A stretch of 34,510 bases of DNA from Pirellulaceae bacterium (GTDB lineage Bacteria; Planctomycetota; Planctomycetia; Pirellulales; Pirellulaceae): contig JALOQX010000025.1 in NCBI GenBank assembly GCA_025459265.1, positions 1 through 34,510 of the forward strand. The letters run 5' to 3'. The notes below the pieces were generated by a model. That model did not search any database. It had not been told where the DNA came from and saw only the letters and a program-made list of their open reading frames with translations. Shown here one piece after another: positions 14,876 through 24,274 of the stretch. Made by a program: the position numbers and the translations under genes. Numbering within the stretch: the first letter of the stretch is position 1; the number at the start of each line of letters is the position of its first letter.

Positions 14876-17679
14876 GTCTCGCCGGCCAGGAAAGCCCGAC
14901 TCCAGCCACCGTGCGCCTCGACCACGTGCTCGACGTCCTGCACATACTGCAGGCTCTGTTGAACTGCCGCAAGGAGGCGGGCGTAGTGCTGGATCTCGTC
15001 TGCGGTGACCCATCGCCCGCGCCGCTCCTGCAGCCATTTCTTACACACCTGGTAACTCCCCACACGGAATTCCCAGACCGCGTGTGACACCCCTGCGATG
15101 CGCAGCTCCGCGTTGATGTGGACGGTGTCATCTCCGAATCGCGGGCCTTCGGTGCGCGCCGGGTACGGGGCGATGGGAATCGCGGGAGGCCGGGCATCTC
15201 GCAGCAGATGAGCAGAGGCCAACCTTGCTCCCAGTGCCGCCAGCTCGCCGAAGAGGGCGGCGGAGGCCGGCACGAACACGCGTGGGAAGTCCACGCGCAG
15301 CCATGGGGCATAGCGTTGGCGGTAGCCCGGAGCGTGCAGCAGAGCGTAGACATAGTAGAACAGCGCCGCTGCGTTGAATTCATCGGCACGCGCGCCGCCA
15401 ACGCCCGACGTCCAGCGGAGTCCTGTTGCGCGGGCGACGTGCTGCACAAACGCGGAGCTGAGATTCGCCCGTCGCGGTTGCTGCGGCGCGCCGACTGGTG
15501 GCGCTGCTTCCGGCGGCCGGTCCCGGCCTGGCGCCGGCCGAGAAACGTAGAGCGGAAAGACGGATTCGCTGCCGCGGTTGTCGGAGCGAATCAGGCCATC
15601 CAGGGCGATGGTGTCGGTGATCCACGCGTAGGTCCAGGCCTGGGATGTGGGGCTCTGCCGGCGGGTGACCAGGGCCAGATTGTCGCCGGCCAGCAGGTCG
15701 GACATCAGGCGTTCCCGTGGCCAGTCGACCATCCACGGCGCCCAGAAGATCTTGCGCCAGTCGAAGGGGCGGTAGAGGCAATCCTGGACGAAATGGTCCA
15801 GGTTGGTCACGTGGCGCAGTCGCTGCCGCGTCGCCGCGAGGCTCCAGCCGCGGGTATCGCCCGGAAGGTAGTGCGGGGAGCGGCTGGTCGTGAAGTACTG
15901 CTGGCGAATCTCCGCGTCTGAAATCGTCTCATCTCTCAGCGTGGCGATCCGCTGCTGCAGCTCCTCGGTCGTGAACCCCACCACAAAGCGGTCTCTGGCC
16001 GTGACAGCGGCCGTACCATGCACCGGCATGATCTCGGTGAGCCGGTACCCGCGCAGGTACTCCGCTTCGTGACGGCGATCCTGCGGCACCAGGAGAAAAT
16101 GGGGCGCCTGCGGAGCGAGCGGCACGGCGACCGGCGGATCGCGGCGGTCGAGCGCGTCGAGCTTCGCTGCGCGTGCGCCCCACAGCTCGGCGTGTTCGAC
16201 TCGTCTGCTCATGTCGCGCGCAACCGGGCGCCGCAGCAGACTCACCGCCACCCCTTGCTCAATGCCAAACACGGATTCGTCGGGGGTCCCGTCCGGTGCG
16301 CGTTCGGCGGCACGGGTGTTGCCGTGCAGATCGACCACCCTCACGCCGGGAAATGTCTCGAGCACCGCGGCGCGCAATCCCCGAAACGTGGTGTTGTCGA
16401 GCAGCGCGTGGTTCGTGACCAGCGCGACGATGCCGGCATCGGCGGTTTCAATCAGCCAGTGAGCAACGCGGAGGAACTTGACGTAGTCGTCGTGCAGCCA
16501 GTGCTTCCGCTCGCCCAGTGGCGCGCCGGCCACCTGCAGGTAACTGGCGACTGATCGGCCGTCGGGCGCGTGGCCGTGCAGGAGGTGTTTGAGCCAGGGT
16601 GAGTGATGTTGCGACAGACCGGCAAAGGGAGGATTGCCCAGGACGACCGTAAACGGGTGGGCGGGACGCGGCAGAACGTGCGGGCCCACGCGGGGCACAC
16701 GCAGCGTATTGCCCAGGTGCAGTTCCAGGCGGGCCGGTCGGCGAAACGTATACCCGCAGGCGGCCAGGTAGGCGGTCAGCAGCAGCTGGGCGGACACGAC
16801 GGCGGACAACAGCACATCCTGGCCCCAGAGCCGCGGCAGGATGATGCGGTTGACGAACTGATCCCAGGTGGGTGTGCCGCGCGGCGCGGCCGCGGCGCGG
16901 GCATACCGACGCTCCCACGTGCGGCGCATGTGCGCGACGACCTCGAGCAGGAAGATCCCCGATCCCATCGCAGGGTCGAGCAGACAGACGAAGGGCGAAT
17001 TGCCGCGCCGGTGCTCGCGCCGCGGGCCTGGACCACTGCTCGCCCACACGTCCGCCCAGGTGCGGACGTCGGCCAGGCCTTGATCCAGCGCGAATTCGCG
17101 GCGGAGCAACTCGTCCACCTGGTGCACGACGAAGCGGGCCAGTGGCTGGGGCGTGGTGTAGACCCCGTGGCGACGTCGCGTGCGGCGATCGTATCGCTGC
17201 AGGAACCGCTCGCAGAAGTCGAGACCCGGCCAGGGGGACGACTCCGATCCGAGGCCGGACAACAGCTCCCGTCCCGCCGCGCGCGTCACACACCGCCGCA
17301 GGTGGTCGGCGATTCGCCGCGACGCGGTCGCGACGGGACCGCCGCGTGCCGGTCGCTCGGGCGTCAGACACAGGTGCCAGATGGACCGGAGTAACGGCTC
17401 ATCCGCTGCCGCCGTCAACCACGCCTGGGCCGCGGGCGCGAGCCGTTCGCCCGCATCGACGGCCACGAGATAATGGCCACACGCCACTGCCTGGGCGACC
17501 GCTTCGGCGAATTCGGTCACTTGATCCTGCCCGGTCCGATGCGCGAATTGACGCTGCAGTCGACGCCAGGTCCCACCGGGCCGCGCAGCATCCGTGGCCC
17601 GACGAATGCTCTCGCGGAGCTCGCGCGTCAGGTCGACCAACTCCTGCACGTCTGGGGAGGCCTTGTCACGGCTGCTCAT
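14836..17679 (-). CDS. N6-adenine DNA methyltransferase related to type ISP restriction-modification enzymes
   Basis: A 947-residue cytosolic protein. The first 210 or so residues are helical and Arg-rich. The methyltransferase core follows: the GVYTTPQPLARFVV segment, SAM-binding motif I LLDPAMGSGIFLLEV (about residue 234) and catalytic motif IV NPPFAG (about 348), typical of N6-adenine methylation. The C-terminal half resembles the target-recognition part of type ISP enzymes such as LlaBIII, with LYRPFDWRKIFW, SVFPLYVSRP and FYYVYALLHAPGYRQRY. Full type ISP enzymes carry a nuclease and helicase before this part; neither is present and no separate restriction gene lies nearby, so this looks like an orphan methyltransferase. 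ATG 17679 begins a regular N-terminus after a weak ribosome-binding site. It lies 55 bp after the quinone oxidoreductase gene on the same strand. Confidence 0.85.
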   Translation of the reverse strand: MSSRDKASPDVQELVDLTRELRESIRRATDAARPGGTWRRLQRQFAHRTGQDQVTEFAEAVAQAVACGHYLVAVDAGERLAPAAQAWLTAAADEPLLRSIWHLCLTPERPARGGPVATASRRIADHLRRCVTRAAGRELLSGLGSESSPWPGLDFCERFLQRYDRRTRRRHGVYTTPQPLARFVVHQVDELLRREFALDQGLADVRTWADVWASSGPGPRREHRRGNSPFVCLLDPAMGSGIFLLEVVAHMRRTWERRYARAAAAPRGTPTWDQFVNRIILPRLWGQDVLLSAVVSAQLLLTAYLAACGYTFRRPARLELHLGNTLRVPRVGPHVLPRPAHPFTVVLGNPPFAGLSQHHSPWLKHLLHGHAPDGRSVASYLQVAGAPLGERKHWLHDDYVKFLRVAHWLIETADAGIVALVTNHALLDNTTFRGLRAAVLETFPGVRVVDLHGNTRAAERAPDGTPDESVFGIEQGVAVSLLRRPVARDMSRRVEHAELWGARAAKLDALDRRDPPVAVPLAPQAPHFLLVPQDRRHEAEYLRGYRLTEIMPVHGTAAVTARDRFVVGFTTEELQQRIATLRDETISDAEIRQQYFTTSRSPHYLPGDTRGWSLAATRQRLRHVTNLDHFVQDCLYRPFDWRKIFWAPWMVDWPRERLMSDLLAGDNLALVTRRQSPTSQAWTYAWITDTIALDGLIRSDNRGSESVFPLYVSRPAPGRDRPPEAAPPVGAPQQPRRANLSSAFVQHVARATGLRWTSGVGGARADEFNAAALFYYVYALLHAPGYRQRYAPWLRVDFPRVFVPASAALFGELAALGARLASAHLLRDARPPAIPIAPYPARTEGPRFGDDTVHINAELRIAGVSHAVWEFRVGSYQVCKKWLQERRGRWVTADEIQHYARLLAAVQQSLQYVQDVEHVVEAHGGWSRAFLAGETHSPSSSMSRAGS

Positions 17680-17709
17680 CACCCATCCACCGGCCCGCCG
17701 CACCGCGCC

Positions 17710-17733
17710 CGCAGGTGCCCTGCGGCACCTGCG
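17710..17733 (-). terminator. Strong GC hairpin after the quinone oxidoreductase gene
   Basis: CGCAGGTGCC and GGCACCTGCG form a perfect 10-bp stem around a 4-nt loop. The hairpin begins right after the TAG stop of the oxidoreductase and ends about 30 bp before the methyltransferase start. No T-tract follows, so it may be a weak terminator, an mRNA 3' stabiliser or an attenuator between the two genes. Confidence 0.45.
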
Positions 17734-17734
17734 T

Positions 17735-18727
17735 CTACGGGAGTACCACGATCTTCCCGGCCACTTCACCCGACTTGTGCACGGTGCTCTCTTCCTGCAG
17801 GCGGTGCGCGCGGGCAGCCTCCGCCAGCGGCAGGACGTGGGAGATATTGGCCGTCAGCTTGCGTTCGCGCAGCCAGCGATTGATGTCTTCCGCGCACACC
17901 CGCTGCTCATCCGGCGAGGCCTTGAACATCACGAAGCCGTGCAGCGAGCAGCCTTTGACATAGAACGGCCCGACGGGAAACGGCGGGCGGGCATCGCGGC
18001 CGGCCATCAACACGATCTTGCCGCGCTCGGCGAGGTATCCCACGATCTCGTCGAAATCAGGCTCGCGCAGCGTTTCCCAGAAGACATCGACACCGTCGGG
18101 AGCGAACTGGCGCAGCGCAGATGCCAGGTCCTCCGTCCGGTAGTTCACGGCCGCGTCGGCGCCAAGTTCCCGGCAGCGTGCCACTTTGGCTGCGCTGCCC
18201 CCGGTGGCAATCACCCGGCCCCCGGCCAGCTTCGCCATCTGGATCACGACGGACCCGACACCGCCGGTGCCACCCCGCACGCCAATCGTCTGCCCCGGTT
18301 GCAGAACCGCCTCGCGAAACAGTCCCAGATGGGCGGTGATTCCGACCAGCGCGAGGGCGGCCACCACTTGGTCGTCCACACCTGGGGGCGTCGGATAAAG
18401 CCAGCATTCGTCCACCGCACAGTATTCGGCGAACGTCCCTTGCCGGCCGAGCAGCCCCTGGTTGGAGCCCCACACCCGATCTCCCGGCACGAACCGCCGG
18501 ACGCGCTCCCCAACACGCTCAACAACGCCCGCCAGATCGCAGCCGACGATGAACGGGCGGGGAAGGTCCCAGTAGTGGGCCCCGTTGCGAATGTACGTGT
18601 CGATCGGGTTCACGGCTGCGGCCGTGACCCGCACCAGCACCTCGGTGGGTCCTGGCGTGGGCGGCGGCAGTTCGCCCACCACGATGCACTCCGGCGGACC
18701 CGTCTGCTGAATGTAGGCAGCTTTCAT
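17735..18727 (-). CDS. NADPH:quinone oxidoreductase (zeta-crystallin type, MDR superfamily)
   Basis: A 330-residue medium-chain dehydrogenase/reductase lacking the structural zinc motif. Seen: MKAAYIQQTGPPE, VLVRVTAAAVNPIDTYIRNG, GCDLAGVVERVGE, GDRVW, and the nucleotide-binding loop GVRGGTGGVGSVVIQMAK (about residue 150-168), then VNYRTEDL. These match quinone oxidoreductases that reduce quinones or enones with NADPH in the cytosol; the substrate cannot be read from sequence. The start at 18727 is well supported by AAAGGAGGAT ending about 8 nt upstream, one of the strongest ribosome-binding sites in the window. The gene is followed by a GC hairpin and then the methyltransferase gene. Confidence 0.92.
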   Translation of the reverse strand: MKAAYIQQTGPPECIVVGELPPPTPGPTEVLVRVTAAAVNPIDTYIRNGAHYWDLPRPFIVGCDLAGVVERVGERVRRFVPGDRVWGSNQGLLGRQGTFAEYCAVDECWLYPTPPGVDDQVVAALALVGITAHLGLFREAVLQPGQTIGVRGGTGGVGSVVIQMAKLAGGRVIATGGSAAKVARCRELGADAAVNYRTEDLASALRQFAPDGVDVFWETLREPDFDEIVGYLAERGKIVLMAGRDARPPFPVGPFYVKGCSLHGFVMFKASPDEQRVCAEDINRWLRERKLTANISHVLPLAEAARAHRLQEESTVHKSGEVAGKIVVLP

Positions 18728-18854
18728 CGCTGATATCCTCCTTTTGGCGCCAGGGCGTCGCGTCGACGCGCTGTCCCAGGATACCATGGGCCGCAGCGCT
18801 CGTCACAGGTGCGTACCGACGCCAGCGCGACGCTCGATTCTCTGCCCACACCGC

Positions 18855-19844
18855 TCAGGCCGCGCGGCGTGCCTCGGGGAAGCGGGCGGTCGTGTGCGCG
18901 GATTCGAAGTTGAGCAACTCGCGCACTGCGTAGTGTTGACGGTCCGCGCCGCGAAAGTAGATCCGCGCGCTGACTTCACCCAACAGGCCCAGGCTGAAGA
19001 ACTGAATGGCCGCCACCATGCCGCAGGCGGCCAGGAGCAGCAACGGATTGCCGGTCATGTCGACGGAACGGAAGATCTTCATGCCGACGGTCCCTGCCAG
19101 CGCCAGCAGGGCCAGCAGCGTGGTGGCCAGCCCCACGGCGCCGAAGAGCTTCATCGGACTGGCAAAATAGCTCAGCAGGTACTTCACGGTGATCAGATCG
19201 AGGACCACGCGAATCGTGCGTGAGATGCCATACTTCGTCTGCCCGTGCTGCCGGGCATGATGCCGCGTGACCACTTCCAGGCAGCGGGCACCCCGGGCGT
19301 GCGCGAGAATCGGAATGAACCGATGCATCTCGCCGTAAAGCTCCAGCTCCTGCGCAATGTCGCGCCGGATGGCCTTGAGCGTGCAACCCAGATCGTGGAT
19401 CGGGAAACGCGTGACGCGGGAGATCAGCCAGTTGGCCAGTTGCGAAGGCAGCCGCCGATTGAGCCAGGCGTCCTGCCGGTCCTTGCGCCAGCCGTGGACC
19501 AGATCGTACCCCTGGTCGATCTTGTCGAGCATCATGTGGATGTCGCGCGGGTCGTTCTGCAGGTCGCCGTCCATTGTGACAATCACGTCGCCCTCAGCCA
19601 GCTGCAGGCCCGCCTGCAAGGCCGCCGTCTGTCCGTAGTTGCGGCGAAACCGCACCACTTTCACGCGGTCGTCCCGCCGGGCCAGTTCGCGCAAACGCGC
19701 TTCGCTGCCATCGGTCGACCCGTCGTCGACCAGCAGGACTTCGCAGCCGCGTTCGAGGGTGTCCAAGACGCCCACCAGCTGCTCATACAGAAGCGGCAGA
19801 TTCTCGTATTCGTTGTAGATGGGAACGACGATGGAGACGTCCAT
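18855..19844 (-). CDS. GtrB/DPM1-like polyprenyl-phosphate glycosyltransferase with two C-terminal membrane helices
   Basis: A 329-residue family 2 glycosyltransferase. The GT-A domain shows [45 protein letters not shown], the metal site [13 protein letters not shown], and [12 protein letters not shown]. Two transmembrane helices follow, at about 228-260 and 268-300, as in GtrB and bactoprenol glucosyl- or undecaprenyl-phosphate sugar transferases. Expected role: loading a sugar onto a polyprenyl-phosphate at the inner face of the membrane for surface-glycan or lipid modification. ATG at 19844 has GGAGG 9 nt upstream. It lies 127 bp upstream of the quinone oxidoreductase gene on the same strand and is divergent from the propeller-protein gene. 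Confidence 0.92.
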   Translation of the reverse strand: MDVSIVVPIYNEYENLPLLYEQLVGVLDTLERGCEVLLVDDGSTDGSEARLRELARRDDRVKVVRFRRNYGQTAALQAGLQLAEGDVIVTMDGDLQNDPRDIHMMLDKIDQGYDLVHGWRKDRQDAWLNRRLPSQLANWLISRVTRFPIHDLGCTLKAIRRDIAQELELYGEMHRFIPILAHARGARCLEVVTRHHARQHGQTKYGISRTIRVVLDLITVKYLLSYFASPMKLFGAVGLATTLLALLALAGTVGMKIFRSVDMTGNPLLLLAACGMVAAIQFFSLGLLGEVSARIYFRGADRQHYAVRELLNFESAHTTARFPEARRAA

Positions 19845-20089
19845 GACCCCCGACCTCCGCGCTGACCAGACTCCTTCCGCCACGGCGCCCCGGCAGGCGG
19901 GCGAGTGTAGGATAACCGCCGGTGCGGCACAACAGCAGTCGCGCGCACCCGCCGATCCGGGGGACGCGGATGGTGGTGTTAACGCCGCGCAGATCTCCCA
20001 GCCCCCCAAAACTGAGGCAGACGCACTTGCCGTGATGCGCTACAATCTGGTTCGCAGGGACCAGCCGCAGGCAAGGGAGGCCAAAGGCC

Positions 20090-23000
20090 ATGAGCAGGGG
20101 GGGCGCCACGCGTCGAATCCAGAACGCGGTGCTTGTCACGATGCTGTGCATGACCGCCGTCGCGCGGACGACCGGCGCGGAGTCGGAGGTGCCGGCCGGT
20201 GACATGCTCGAAGACGCCGACCTGACGGCGGTTTTTTTCCTCGATTCCGACCTGGGCTGGGTCGTGGGCGAGCGGGGCGTCATCCTGCGCACGGAAAATG
20301 GCGGTCGGCAGTGGGAGGTGCTGCAGTCCCCGGTCAACTGTCGGCTGGAGTCTGTGCATTTCGTGGACGCCCAGCAGGGCTGGGCGGTCGGCGGCCGAGT
20401 GCATTCGTATTCGCAGCGCACGAGCGGTGTGGTGCTGCGGACTCAGGACGGCGGCCGGACTTGGACGCCGATTCCCGGCCTGACGATTCCGATGCTCAAG
20501 AGTGTCCGGTTCCTCAATCCACAGCAGGGGTGGGCCGCCGGGGGCGCGACGACGCTTTATCCGACGGGGATCTTGCGTACCGACGACGGGGGGCGGAGCT
20601 GGTCGGCCCTTCCGTCGGGTCCGTGCGGCAGTTGGTTGACCGCGGATTTTCGCGACTTTCAGACCGGGATCGTGGCCGGGCGGGAGGGGCTTCTGGCATG
20701 GGTCGCGGCACCCACGGTGGAAGGAGTTGAGTCCTCGGACATGCCGGGGAGTTGCTGGCGGGCGGTACGTCTGGGCGACAGTCGCAACGGCTGGGCGGCG
20801 GGCGACGGCGGGCGCCTCCTCTGCACGACCGACGGCGGCCGGACGTGGACGCCTCCCGCGGGTGCCTGGCCGGCGGAGTTGTCGTCGCTCTTTGATTTCC
20901 ACGCGCTGGCCGTGTTTGGCAACCACGTCTGGGTGGCCGGTACTCCGGGCGTGGGCGTGCTTCATTCGCCCGATGGGGGCAGCACCTGGGAACTTGGCCC
21001 GACCGACCAGACGTTGCCGCTGCGCGCCCTGACGTTTGTCGACGCCGAGCGGGGTTGGGCCGTCGGCGCTTTGGGCACGGTTCTGGGGACACGCGATGGC
21101 GGCCGCACGTGGCGGCGGCTGCGCGGCGGCGGCACGCGCGTGGCGCTGCTGGGCATCTTCAGCGAGCCGAGCCGAGTGCCGTGGGAGCTGTTCGCCTGGG
21201 AATGCGCGCAGGAGGGTTACCTGGGCGCTGTGGAGTTGATTGCCAGGCGGGATGCGCGCGGGTCGGATCGAGCCAGCGCGGTGGCGGAGGAGGATACGGC
21301 GCGCGCGGCCATGGCGGCCGTGGGAGGGTCGTCGGCGGATGGGACCCTGCCGTTCGCCTTGCCGGACCCGGGACTGCGACTCGGATCGCGCGCACTGCTC
21401 GACGGCTGGAACCGCGCTTCGGGCGGGCGCGCGCTGGACGTGCTCGAGGCACGGCTGGTACGGACGATCCGCCAATGGAGACCCGAGATCGTGGTGACCG
21501 AGGCGGCCAGTCCGCAAGGGGCTGACCCCGTGGGACATCTGCTCAATCAACTTGTTCTGTCCGCGGTGCGCAGCGCGAGCGATCACCAGGCCCAACCCGC
21601 ACAACTGTCGCTTGGCGGCCTGCAGCCCTGGACGGTGAAGAAAGTCTTTCAGGTCGTGCCGGGCGAGCAGCAGCCCACCGTGACGGTGACCACTTCGCAG
21701 CTGGTTACGCGTCTCGGGTGCGCCGTGGCTGATCTGGCGTCCGAGGCGAACGCCCGAGTGCTGCCGCGGTATCGGCCGGTGCCGCCGACGGTCGGCCTGC
21801 AGCTGCTGGTGGACGAATTGCCGCAGTCCGCCGGGCGCAAGGACATATTCAGCGGCATCTTCCTGCCGGCCGGCGGCGATGCGCGGCGTCCTGCGGCATT
21901 GGCCGCGGCCCGCGACCTGGACGCCTTGCGGGTGGCCGCGCAGAAGCGACGGAACATCGAACAGATCATCGCGTCCGCCGAGGGGGGCGCGCCGCAGTCG
22001 GCCGGGTGGCTCGGCCAGATCCAAGACCTCACGAAATCGCTCGGGACCGCCGGGGCCGGCGAGGTCTTGTACCAACTGGGTCAACGGTATCTGGAGACCG
22101 GCGAACTCGCACTGGCCGCCCAGTCGTTCGCCCAGTTGGTGGAGCGGTATCCCGGTCACGCGTTGAGCGAGTCGGCCCTGGAGTGGCTGATTCAGTACTA
22201 CGCCAGCAGTGAAATCGCCTGGCAGCTGTATCGTCGCCAGCAGCCCCAGCGAGCGAGCCCGGCGACGGTGGCCCTCGCCGCGCCCCCTGCGGGCGGAGTC
22301 TCCACCGCGGACTACGCCGCGCCGCCGGGCGTCTCCATCGGCGGCGCGACGGCCGACTTCACGTCCGGCGACGCGGCGGGTCCGGCACGCTTCGAGGGGA
22401 CGCTGCAGGAGCGCGCCGCGCAGGCGCTGAGGCTGTCCAAGCTGATCCAGCAGGCGCGGCCCGAACTCTTCGCGGAACCGCGCGTGCAGTTTCCCGTCTC
22501 CGTGGCCTACCGGTATCACGACCAGTCGCGCGAGGCGGAAAAGCTCCACCATCGGCTCGGCGCCAGTCCGCTCTCGCCGGACTGGGCCCGCTGTGCGATG
22601 GCCGAGCAGTGGCTGGCCAAGGGGCGCGGGGCATCCCCCAAGACGACCTATTACATCGCCCGGGCCGCCTCCCGACCGCGGCTCGATGGGCAACTTGACG
22701 ACGAGCTCTGGGGCGCCGTGGAACCGCTTGCCCTGCACAGCGGACAAGACGACGATGCCGCCTGGCACACCACAATCATGCTCGCCTGCGACCAGGAGTT
22801 CCTGTTCCTCGCGGGCACGTGCCGCAAACCTTTCCAGACCCCGCCGACATCGACCGCCGCAGGTCCGCGGATGCGTGATGCCCCGCTGGATGAGCACGAC
22901 CGTATCGATCTGCTGATCGATCTCGACCGCGATTACGTCTCGTTCTACCGACTCACCGTGGACCATCGCGGCTGGGCGGGCGAGGCGTGTCTGGGCGATG

Positions 23001-23227
23001 CGAGCTGGAATCCGGTCTGGTATGTGGCAAGTCAGGAGACCGCGACCGACTGGACGCTCGAGGTAGCCATACCGCTGGAGGAACTCACCGCGCACCCTCC
23101 GCAGGCCCAGGACGTGTGGGCGGTCGGTGTGCAGCGCATCGTGCCCGGCACCGGTCTGCAAGCGTTCACCCAGCCGGCGGCGACGGACCCGCTGGGCCAG
23201 GGTTTCGGCTGGATGGTGTTCCGCTGA
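20090..23227 (+). CDS. Exported multidomain protein: Ycf48-like propeller, degenerate PIG-L-like, TPR-like and CBM9-like domains
   Basis: A 1045-residue protein with an N-terminal hydrophobic segment (about residues 12-28) suggesting export. Residues 45-345 hold six Asp-box-type motifs of the form GWAVG...LxTxDGGRTW, as in Ycf48/HCF136-like seven-bladed propellers. Residues 350-525 resemble a PIG-L/LmbE deacetylase by layout (VALLGIFSEPSRVPWELFA, then IRQWRPEIVVTEA, GHLLNQLVLSAV), but the AHPDDE metal motif is absent. A TPR-like helical stretch follows (about 655-715), then a low-complexity linker. Residues 850-1045 resemble a CBM9-like beta-sandwich (RLDGQLDDELWGAVEPL, DRIDLLIDLDRD, TDWTLEVAIPLEEL). 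GGGAGG precedes the ATG at 20090, and TACAAT at 20041 may be a -10. The function is not known; it may bind extracellular glycans or proteins. The PIG-L assignment is inference. Confidence 0.75.
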   Translation: MSRGGATRRIQNAVLVTMLCMTAVARTTGAESEVPAGDMLEDADLTAVFFLDSDLGWVVGERGVILRTENGGRQWEVLQSPVNCRLESVHFVDAQQGWAVGGRVHSYSQRTSGVVLRTQDGGRTWTPIPGLTIPMLKSVRFLNPQQGWAAGGATTLYPTGILRTDDGGRSWSALPSGPCGSWLTADFRDFQTGIVAGREGLLAWVAAPTVEGVESSDMPGSCWRAVRLGDSRNGWAAGDGGRLLCTTDGGRTWTPPAGAWPAELSSLFDFHALAVFGNHVWVAGTPGVGVLHSPDGGSTWELGPTDQTLPLRALTFVDAERGWAVGALGTVLGTRDGGRTWRRLRGGGTRVALLGIFSEPSRVPWELFAWECAQEGYLGAVELIARRDARGSDRASAVAEEDTARAAMAAVGGSSADGTLPFALPDPGLRLGSRALLDGWNRASGGRALDVLEARLVRTIRQWRPEIVVTEAASPQGADPVGHLLNQLVLSAVRSASDHQAQPAQLSLGGLQPWTVKKVFQVVPGEQQPTVTVTTSQLVTRLGCAVADLASEANARVLPRYRPVPPTVGLQLLVDELPQSAGRKDIFSGIFLPAGGDARRPAALAAARDLDALRVAAQKRRNIEQIIASAEGGAPQSAGWLGQIQDLTKSLGTAGAGEVLYQLGQRYLETGELALAAQSFAQLVERYPGHALSESALEWLIQYYASSEIAWQLYRRQQPQRASPATVALAAPPAGGVSTADYAAPPGVSIGGATADFTSGDAAGPARFEGTLQERAAQALRLSKLIQQARPELFAEPRVQFPVSVAYRYHDQSREAEKLHHRLGASPLSPDWARCAMAEQWLAKGRGASPKTTYYIARAASRPRLDGQLDDELWGAVEPLALHSGQDDDAAWHTTIMLACDQEFLFLAGTCRKPFQTPPTSTAAGPRMRDAPLDEHDRIDLLIDLDRDYVSFYRLTVDHRGWAGEACLGDASWNPVWYVASQETATDWTLEVAIPLEELTAHPPQAQDVWAVGVQRIVPGTGLQAFTQPAATDPLGQGFGWMVFR

Positions 23228-23299
23228 GCGACCGTGCGCGATCATTCCGGAATTCGCGACGCCGGGCAACTGCCCGCCACCGCGAGGGACCGCTGCGAG

Positions 23300-24274
23300 A
23301 TGGCTGTAGTCGTCGGCACCGATGAAGCCGGTTACGGACCGAATCTGGGCCCGCTGGTGATCACGGCAACCGTGTGGGACGCCGCGGCGGCGCTCCCGCT
23401 GGATCCCGGCCCGTGGGCGCCGCAGCGATTCGCGGCCGGTTCGGGCGGCGGGACACTGCCGCTCTTCGGCGATTCCAAGCGGTTGTTCGCGCGAGGCGGT
23501 GGTCTCGCCGCGCTGGAGCGCGGCGTGTGGGCCGCGCTGGCGGTGGTCGATCCGGTCTTCCTGCACGGAAGCACCTGGCGTGCCCTGGTCGCCTGGCTGG
23601 ACCCAGACCGACCAGCGCGGCTCGACCAAGTGCCGTGGTATGCCGGGTACGACCGAGCCGTACCGGCGGAACTTTCGCCGGGCGCCATTGCTCAGACGGC
23701 CGCCATGTGCGCGGCGGAATGCGAGCGGGCGGCTTACCGCCTGTGCGGCTTGCGCGCGCGCATCGTGTCCGAACCAGAATTCAACGCGGGTGTGGCGAAG
23801 TACGGTAACAAAGCCACGGCGCTCTCCCACTGGACCCTTGAATTGGTGGGCGCCGTGTTCGCCACGATCCAGGACACGATCCAGGACACGGAGATCTGCC
23901 TCTGGAGCGACAAGCACGGAGGCCGGAACCACTACGCCGCGCTGTTGCAGCACCAGCTGACGTCCGACTGGGTCCACGTCCGCGAGGAGACGCGGCCGCG
24001 CAGCGTCTATGCGTGGCACGAGGGCGCGCGGCGTTTTGAAGCGCACTTTCTCGCGCGGGGGGAACAACTGCTCCCGGTGGCGCTGGCCTCCATGATCTCG
24101 AAGTACCTCCGAGAACTCGCCATGGAAGCGCTGAACAACTACTGGCTGGCCCACGTTCCGGGGCTGCGTCCCACCGCCGGTTATCCGGCGGACGCCCGGC
24201 GGTTCCTGGCCCAGATTCGTGCGGCGCAACAGCGGCTGGGCATCGCCGCGCCGATGCTGTGGCGGCTGCGCTGA
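23300..24274 (+). CDS. Divergent RNase HII-like protein
   Basis: A 324-residue protein that matches RNase HII at its key points. The N-terminus VVGTDEAGYGPNLGPLVITA has the DEAG catalytic pair. LFGDSKRLF matches the conserved DSK-L motif, WSDKHGGRNHY offers a third acidic residue, and GEQLLPVALASMISKYLREL resembles the D-x-x-x-x-I-A-A-A-S-I-x-A-K-x-x-R-D segment, with Glu in place of the fourth Asp. A typical RNase HII has about 200-260 residues, so there is extra sequence between motifs. RNase HII cuts RNA in RNA-DNA hybrids; whether this paralogue does is unknown. ATG at 23300 starts at the conserved N-terminus. The gene lies 72 bp after the propeller-protein gene. A 12-bp tandem duplication encodes TIQDTIQD. 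Confidence 0.72.
   Translation: MAVVVGTDEAGYGPNLGPLVITATVWDAAAALPLDPGPWAPQRFAAGSGGGTLPLFGDSKRLFARGGGLAALERGVWAALAVVDPVFLHGSTWRALVAWLDPDRPARLDQVPWYAGYDRAVPAELSPGAIAQTAAMCAAECERAAYRLCGLRARIVSEPEFNAGVAKYGNKATALSHWTLELVGAVFATIQDTIQDTEICLWSDKHGGRNHYAALLQHQLTSDWVHVREETRPRSVYAWHEGARRFEAHFLARGEQLLPVALASMISKYLRELAMEALNNYWLAHVPGLRPTAGYPADARRFLAQIRAAQQRLGIAAPMLWRLR
23864..23887 (+). repeat. 12-bp tandem duplication in the RNase HII-like gene
   Basis: ACGATCCAGGAC occurs twice in direct succession and keeps the frame, encoding TIQD twice. It lies between the conserved region with NAGVAKYGNKATALSHW and the WSDKHGG motif. It looks like a recent in-frame duplication. Confidence 0.9.
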
